Positions 4,947 through 7,793 of a stretch of 7,793 nucleotides of DNA are shown here, in pieces. Source of the stretch: QALR01 sp045124015 (lineage in GTDB: Bacteria; Bacillota; Clostridia; Oscillospirales; CAG-272); the NCBI GenBank assembly GCA_045124015.1, contig JBGVLA010000017.1:1-7793 (forward strand), given 5' to 3'. Below the pieces are notes generated by a model. It saw only the letters and a list, made by a program, of their open reading frames with translations, made no database searches and was not told the DNA's origin. A program made the translations under genes and the position numbers. Position 1 is the first letter of the stretch. Every line of letters begins with the position of its first letter.

Positions 4947-6347
4947 ATGCAACTGAAAATCAGCAAATACATCGATGATCACGCAGGTGAGATGATCTCC
5001 ACACTTTCGTCTCTGATTGCGATCCCCAGCGTGAAGGGTGAACCTATGGAGGGTATGCCTTTCGGCGTTGAAAACGCAAGAGCACTTGAAAAAATGCTCG
5101 AGCTTGCGGAAAAATACGGTTTTAAGACAACAAACCACGAAAATTACGTCGGTACGATCGATTTTGATGACACCAAAGAGCTTGGACTCGGTGTTCTTTG
5201 CCATCTCGACGTTGTTCCCGAGGGTACAGGCTGGACCAATCCCCCTTATACCTTGACACTCAGCGGCGGTAAGCTCTACGGCCGTGGTGTTGCCGATGAT
5301 AAGGGTCCTGCGATCGCCGTTCTTTTCGCGCTTCGCGCACTCCGCGAATGTGGATACAGACTTTCCAAAAACGTGCGCTTCATCGTTGGATGCGATGAAG
5401 AAAGCGGTTCTTCGGATCTTGTTTATTACCGCCAAAAAGAAAAATTGCCGCCTTATGTGTTCACACCCGACGGCAGTTATCCTGTGATCAACCTCGAAAG
5501 AGGCCGTGTTGCAGGTAAGGTATCCCGTAAATTTACCGCACTTGGCGGTGCAAAGACCATCGTTTCCGCGCATGGCGGTACCGTTATCAACGCGGTTCCC
5601 GATCGCGCTTACGCGACACTCAAGGGCTTTGATCCTGCAGAGATCGAAAACGCAAAGAGCGTAATGCCCTCTGATATCGTTCTTGAATATCAGGTAAAAG
5701 AAGGCGGCTTCATTGAGCTTACGGCAAAGGGCAAAGCGGCTCATGCTTCTCAGCCCGAAGGTGGTAAAAACGCCATTACCGGTCTTTTGAAGCTCCTTGG
5801 CGCGCTTTCCACAAGCGACGTTTCTGCTCCTTTCTTTGCTTCTCTTTCCGAGCTTTATCGTTACGGCGAAACCGACGGCGAAACGCTCGGCATCAAGGCT
5901 TCTGATGAAAAATCCGGTGCTCTTACCTTTGTTCTCAGCAAGATGAACTTTGAAAACGGTGAATTTACCGGTGAATTTGATATCCGTTTCCCCATTTGCG
6001 AAACCTCCGGCTCTGTTCGCGCAAAGATGGAAAAGACACTCTCTATGGAAGGTCCCGGTCTTGTGATCGAAGCATGGAAGGGTGTGGAGCCTCATTACAC
6101 AGACGAAAACAGCGAATTCGTTCAGAAGCTCCTCTCGGTTTATACCGAAATGACACATAAGAAGGGTTATTGTATCTCCATCGGCGGCGGCACTTATGTG
6201 CATGAGATCGAGGGCGGTGTTGCGTTCGGTGCGGAATTCCTTGGCGATGACAGCCGTATGCACGGTGCGGATGAATTTATGACGCTCGAAAAGCTTCTCC
6301 TCAATGCGAAGATCTTTGCAGAGGCAATTCTCCGCGTTTGTCAGTAA
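4947..6347 (+). CDS. pepV: PepV-like M20 family dipeptidase (Sapep type)
   Basis: Complete 466-residue metallo-dipeptidase of peptidase family M20, PepV/Sapep branch, expected to hydrolyse dipeptides with broad specificity (beta-Ala-His type substrates are known for the family) in the cytoplasm with two zinc or manganese ions. All site residues are visible: H86 and D88 in CHLDVVPEG, D117 in YGRGVADDKGP, catalytic base E151 and ligand E152 in GCDEESGSSD, D175 in TPDGSYP and H419 in GGTYVHEIEGG. H266 in AAHASQPEGG lies in the lid domain and probably corresponds to the intermediate-stabilising histidine of Lactobacillus PepV. There is no signal peptide. The ATG follows GAAAGG (4932-4937) by 9 bases, a good ribosome site. 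The length agrees with the family (about 465-470). It is separated from recX by a hairpin-rich gap, so it is probably its own unit. Substrate choice within M20 is inferred; the exact gene name is less certain than the family. Confidence 0.9.
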   Translation: MQLKISKYIDDHAGEMISTLSSLIAIPSVKGEPMEGMPFGVENARALEKMLELAEKYGFKTTNHENYVGTIDFDDTKELGLGVLCHLDVVPEGTGWTNPPYTLTLSGGKLYGRGVADDKGPAIAVLFALRALRECGYRLSKNVRFIVGCDEESGSSDLVYYRQKEKLPPYVFTPDGSYPVINLERGRVAGKVSRKFTALGGAKTIVSAHGGTVINAVPDRAYATLKGFDPAEIENAKSVMPSDIVLEYQVKEGGFIELTAKGKAAHASQPEGGKNAITGLLKLLGALSTSDVSAPFFASLSELYRYGETDGETLGIKASDEKSGALTFVLSKMNFENGEFTGEFDIRFPICETSGSVRAKMEKTLSMEGPGLVIEAWKGVEPHYTDENSEFVQKLLSVYTEMTHKKGYCISIGGGTYVHEIEGGVAFGAEFLGDDSRMHGADEFMTLEKLLLNAKIFAEAILRVCQ

Positions 6348-6402
6348 GACCATTTGATAGAATTTGGAATTCTCTAAAAAATTGTAAAATCGAGGCATGG
6401 AA

Positions 6403-7793
6403 ATGAACTATTCCTATATTCTTCATACACCTGAAAAACTCATAAAAATCGATGAAAATATCGCTCTTTTTGAAGAAAAAGGCGAAAAAACCTATGATAT
6501 CGCACCTTTTTCCGTTTATAAGAAAGTAAGCGAAAATGGTATTTATCGTATCATTGAGCTTACCGTTTCCTCCGAAAACGAGGCAGAGGTCTATTTCTCC
6601 CTTATGGGTGAAGGCGAGGCGAAATTCTTCTCGTTCCAGAATAGCCCCGAGGACGAACGCATCTACCGTCAAAGTCCCCACGACGTAAAGCGTTATCATT
6701 TCAAGATGCAGAGAAACGCCGTTCCGATGGTTGCCGCCGTCATGGGCGAGGAAACAGCGTTCTTTATCTCCGATAACCCCTCGTATTTCGATAACGCGAC
6801 GACCCAGCATATCATTCCCGCGGAAAATACGTTCTATCTTTCCTCGGGCGATAAGGGCGGCGCGCCGAACTTCCCCGAAAGCGATCATTTCGATCCGATT
6901 TTCCACAAGATCGGTGGAAAACTTTCTCATACGTTCCGTTTTATTGTATTCAAGGCAAAGGCGACCGACCTTAAAATGATTCGACGCGAAGCATACCGCG
7001 CCATCGAAAAGGTTTGGGGCGAGGGCAGCGATTCCTTGTACCGCGCCGCTTGCTATGCAGGCAACTATATGCACATTCGCAAGAATGAAACGGGACGCAG
7101 TGAAAAATGGGTCGTTGCGGGCATCGAATACGCCAACGCCCAGTATTTCCGCGATTCGTTCTATCAGACTTGGATCCTTGGCGAAGACGTAGCAGACGAA
7201 TGTTACCGCGCTCTGGATTATGAATTTAAGGATGCGGAAAATCCGATGATGTATCTCATCTGGTCTTACCGAAACTTTAAGGCGGGCAAAACGGTCAACC
7301 GCGCAAGAGCGGATATGGCGTTTGAAACCGTGATGGCTTGTATGGATAAATTCACGGCTGACGGCGGTTATTATCCCAACTGTCGACCCGACGGCTCGTT
7401 CCGTAACTGGTTCGATATCTGTTGCTATGAATTTGATGACGTTGACGCATATAACCAAGGTCTTTGCGTTTGTGCGCTCGAATCGGCAAAGCGACTCGGT
7501 TATGATATTGGCGACCGCAAGGAAAAGGCGCTTGCGCGTTATCATGCCCTTTTCAACGGCGAATATATCCCAATGAGTGAGAAAAAACAGTTCCTCGCGG
7601 TCGATATTTCCGTCGGTGAAGTACTTTATTGGATGCTTTTCGACGAGCTTTTCATCGATAACACCATGTTTGAAAAGACCTACCGTAAAATTTGCGATGG
7701 TCCCTCCAAGACCAAATACGGCATTAAGATCGTTTCCGCGCCCGACGGCTCCTATCTCCCCTTGGAGGCGTATGGGCTGAACGGCTACGTTCA
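6403..7793 (+). CDS. Putative six-hairpin (alpha/alpha-barrel) glycosidase-like protein, 3' truncated
   Basis: An open frame without stops runs from 6403 to the window edge, giving at least 463 residues. I chose the ATG at 6403 over an in-frame ATG at 6397: GAGG (6392-6395) is 7 bases from the former and only 1 from the latter. The product has no signal peptide or membrane segment. Residues 1 to about 190 look beta-rich; from about 195 it is helical and aromatic-rich, with helices separated by short loops bearing Asp, Tyr and Trp. Segments such as YFRDSFYQTWIL (248-259), WFDICCYEFDDVDAYNQG (336-353) and PDGSYLPLEAYGLNGYV near the edge recall toroidal glycoside hydrolases (glucoamylase/debranching-like fold). 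No family, catalytic acid or substrate can be fixed. It follows pepV by 55 bases with no terminator, so it may be co-transcribed. It could also be a non-catalytic or lyase-type toroid protein. Confidence 0.8.
   Translation, partial: MNYSYILHTPEKLIKIDENIALFEEKGEKTYDIAPFSVYKKVSENGIYRIIELTVSSENEAEVYFSLMGEGEAKFFSFQNSPEDERIYRQSPHDVKRYHFKMQRNAVPMVAAVMGEETAFFISDNPSYFDNATTQHIIPAENTFYLSSGDKGGAPNFPESDHFDPIFHKIGGKLSHTFRFIVFKAKATDLKMIRREAYRAIEKVWGEGSDSLYRAACYAGNYMHIRKNETGRSEKWVVAGIEYANAQYFRDSFYQTWILGEDVADECYRALDYEFKDAENPMMYLIWSYRNFKAGKTVNRARADMAFETVMACMDKFTADGGYYPNCRPDGSFRNWFDICCYEFDDVDAYNQGLCVCALESAKRLGYDIGDRKEKALARYHALFNGEYIPMSEKKQFLAVDISVGEVLYWMLFDELFIDNTMFEKTYRKICDGPSKTKYGIKIVSAPDGSYLPLEAYGLNGYV

Noticed and set aside
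6363..6390. Promoter for the last gene (TTTGGA and TAAAAT)
   Set aside because: It would place the transcription start at about the start codon and exclude the visible Shine-Dalgarno sequence.
6397..6402. First ATG of the last gene as its start
   Set aside because: Only 1 base separates it from GAGG, too close for initiation; the ATG two codons later has a 7-base spacer.

Overview
The window is a compact housekeeping segment with five protein genes, all on the + strand: gyrA, recA, recX, a pepV-type M20 dipeptidase gene and the 5' part of an unrecognised gene that runs off the right edge. No RNA gene, CRISPR array, insertion sequence or phage gene was found. The protein sequences point to a Firmicute of the class Clostridia, probably an uncultured gut-type lineage: RecA has a Lys-rich N-terminus and acidic tail, GyrA carries the HPHGDASVYD form of the quinolone region, and PepV is of the Firmicute type. 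Base composition looks moderate. Species cannot be assigned from this sequence.

Layout: 1-144 is a non-coding leader holding three successive hairpins. gyrA (145-2679) encodes the complete DNA gyrase A subunit. The 327-base gap 2680-3006 has no gene but is packed with palindromes: three repeat-like elements, then an AT-rich inverted repeat and a candidate LexA/SOS operator just before recA. recA (3007-4137) and recX (4144-4797) are separated by only 6 bases and look like one transcription unit. The 149-base gap 4798-4946 again holds several hairpins and a weak promoter candidate. A PepV-like dipeptidase gene follows (4947-6347), then, after 55 bases without a visible terminator, an open-ended gene (6403 to beyond 7793) whose protein looks like an (alpha/alpha)-barrel carbohydrate-active enzyme.

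How the genes relate: GyrA (with GyrB, not in the window) sets DNA supercoiling; RecA drives recombination and SOS induction; RecX modulates RecA filaments. The dipeptidase and the glycosidase-like protein are metabolic and have no obvious link to DNA repair. I do not see a new defence, mobile or signalling system here. The signals most worth a second look are the palindromic elements in the gaps, a near-identical 18-base motif upstream of both recA and pepV, the candidate SOS box, the alanine at the main quinolone-resistance position of GyrA, and the unidentified last gene.
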